A DNA stretch of 33,111 nucleotides, taken from Acidobacteriaceae bacterium. Lineage in GTDB: Bacteria > Acidobacteriota > Terriglobia > Terriglobales > Acidobacteriaceae. Of this stretch, positions 32,814 to 33,111 are shown in pieces. The stretch covers positions 1-33,111 of the forward strand of contig DAIDLI010000183.1 in the NCBI GenBank assembly GCA_027449545.1, written 5' to 3'. A model generated the notes under the pieces. The model worked only from the letters and a program-made list of their open reading frames with translations, made no database searches and was not told where the DNA came from. Position numbers and translations under genes: made by a program. Numbering within the stretch: position 1 is the first letter of the stretch; every line of letters begins with the position of its first letter.

Positions 32814-33111
32814 AGCCCACATCCATTCTGCTGGTGGACGACGATGCCGCTTTCCGGCACGTCATGTCAGGCGAGCTACGGCGTCTTGGCTATGAGGTCG
32901 CCACAGCGGCATCCGGCGAGGAAGCCATCCAGCGCGCAGCGGAGAGCGAGCCCGAAGCGATCCTGCTCGACCTGCGGCTGCCGGGGATGGGCGGCTTGGA
33001 CACCCTGCGCATCCTGAACGCCAATGCCCCAGCCGCCGAAGTCATCCTGCTTACCGGCCACGGCTCGATAGACACTGCGATTGAAGCCATCCGCATGGGC
33101 GCCTTCGATTA
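32810..33111 (+). CDS. Response regulator, receiver domain of a probable NtrC family protein (partial)
   Basis: The first 100 residues are visible; the gene runs off the right edge. ATG 32810 overlaps the kinase stop (ATGA) and has GGAGG 7-8 bases upstream. Receiver features are present: the acidic pocket VDDD (9-12), the phospho-acceptor Asp in LLDLRLPGMGG and the switch Thr in LLTGHGSIDTAIEAIRMGAFD. The last stretch is characteristic of NtrC/AtoC-type regulators, which carry an AAA+ sigma-54-activating domain and a Fis-type HTH. Those domains are outside the window, so NtrC class is inferred from the receiver and from the sigma-54 promoter at 30760-30775. Confidence 0.85.
   Translation, partial: MKPTSILLVDDDAAFRHVMSGELRRLGYEVATAASGEEAIQRAAESEPEAILLDLRLPGMGGLDTLRILNANAPAAEVILLTGHGSIDTAIEAIRMGAFD

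Overview
The window looks like a chromosomal segment of an Acidobacteriota bacterium, probably class Terriglobia. The reasons are a GC-rich sequence, Oar-like TonB-dependent receptors of more than 1200 residues with an N-terminal carboxypeptidase-regulatory-like domain and no SusD partner, and membrane-anchored winged-helix regulators of a type common in that phylum. This assignment is inference from gene style, not from a marker gene.

Layout. (1) 1-3814, plus strand: pectin module. It holds the end of one GH28 pectinase, a secreted cupin-fold protein, a complete GH28 and an MFS organic-anion transporter. (2) 15815 down to 3822, minus strand: polysaccharide-utilisation operon 1. The order is TonB-dependent receptor, lipoprotein with a lectin-like C-terminus, Tat-exported GH2, GH71/GH99-like lipoprotein, secreted GH13 and an EamA/DMT exporter. 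(3) 16276-18854: two tail-to-tail genes for paralogous one-pass membrane regulators (cytoplasmic winged helix, one TM helix, periplasmic domain). Each is divergent from its own receptor. (4) 19108-26960, plus strand: polysaccharide-utilisation cluster 2, with a second receptor, then GH31 and GH71. (5) 30728 down to 26997, minus strand: respiratory operon. It encodes a small membrane protein, a cNMP-fold protein without HTH, a Rieske protein, a fused b6/subunit IV-type cytochrome b and a nonaheme cytochrome c. (6) 30930-33111, plus strand: a histidine kinase whose periplasmic domain carries two CXXCH haem motifs, and the start of an NtrC-like response regulator cut by the window end.

How it fits together. 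Clusters 1 and 2 form a near mirror image about position 17595: receptor(-), regulator(+), regulator(-), receptor(+). The enzymes (two GH71-type, GH31, GH13) point to alpha-glucans, possibly alpha-1,3-glucan of fungal walls, with a GH2 beta-mannosidase-like enzyme as accessory. In the respiratory half, the bc-complex operon has a good -24/-12 (sigma-54) promoter at 30760-30775. A 19-bp palindrome about 100 bp upstream of it could be the enhancer for the divergently encoded two-component system. That makes a plausible closed loop in which a haem-based redox sensor sets expression of its own electron-transfer complex. No tRNA, rRNA, CRISPR array, insertion sequence or phage gene was seen.
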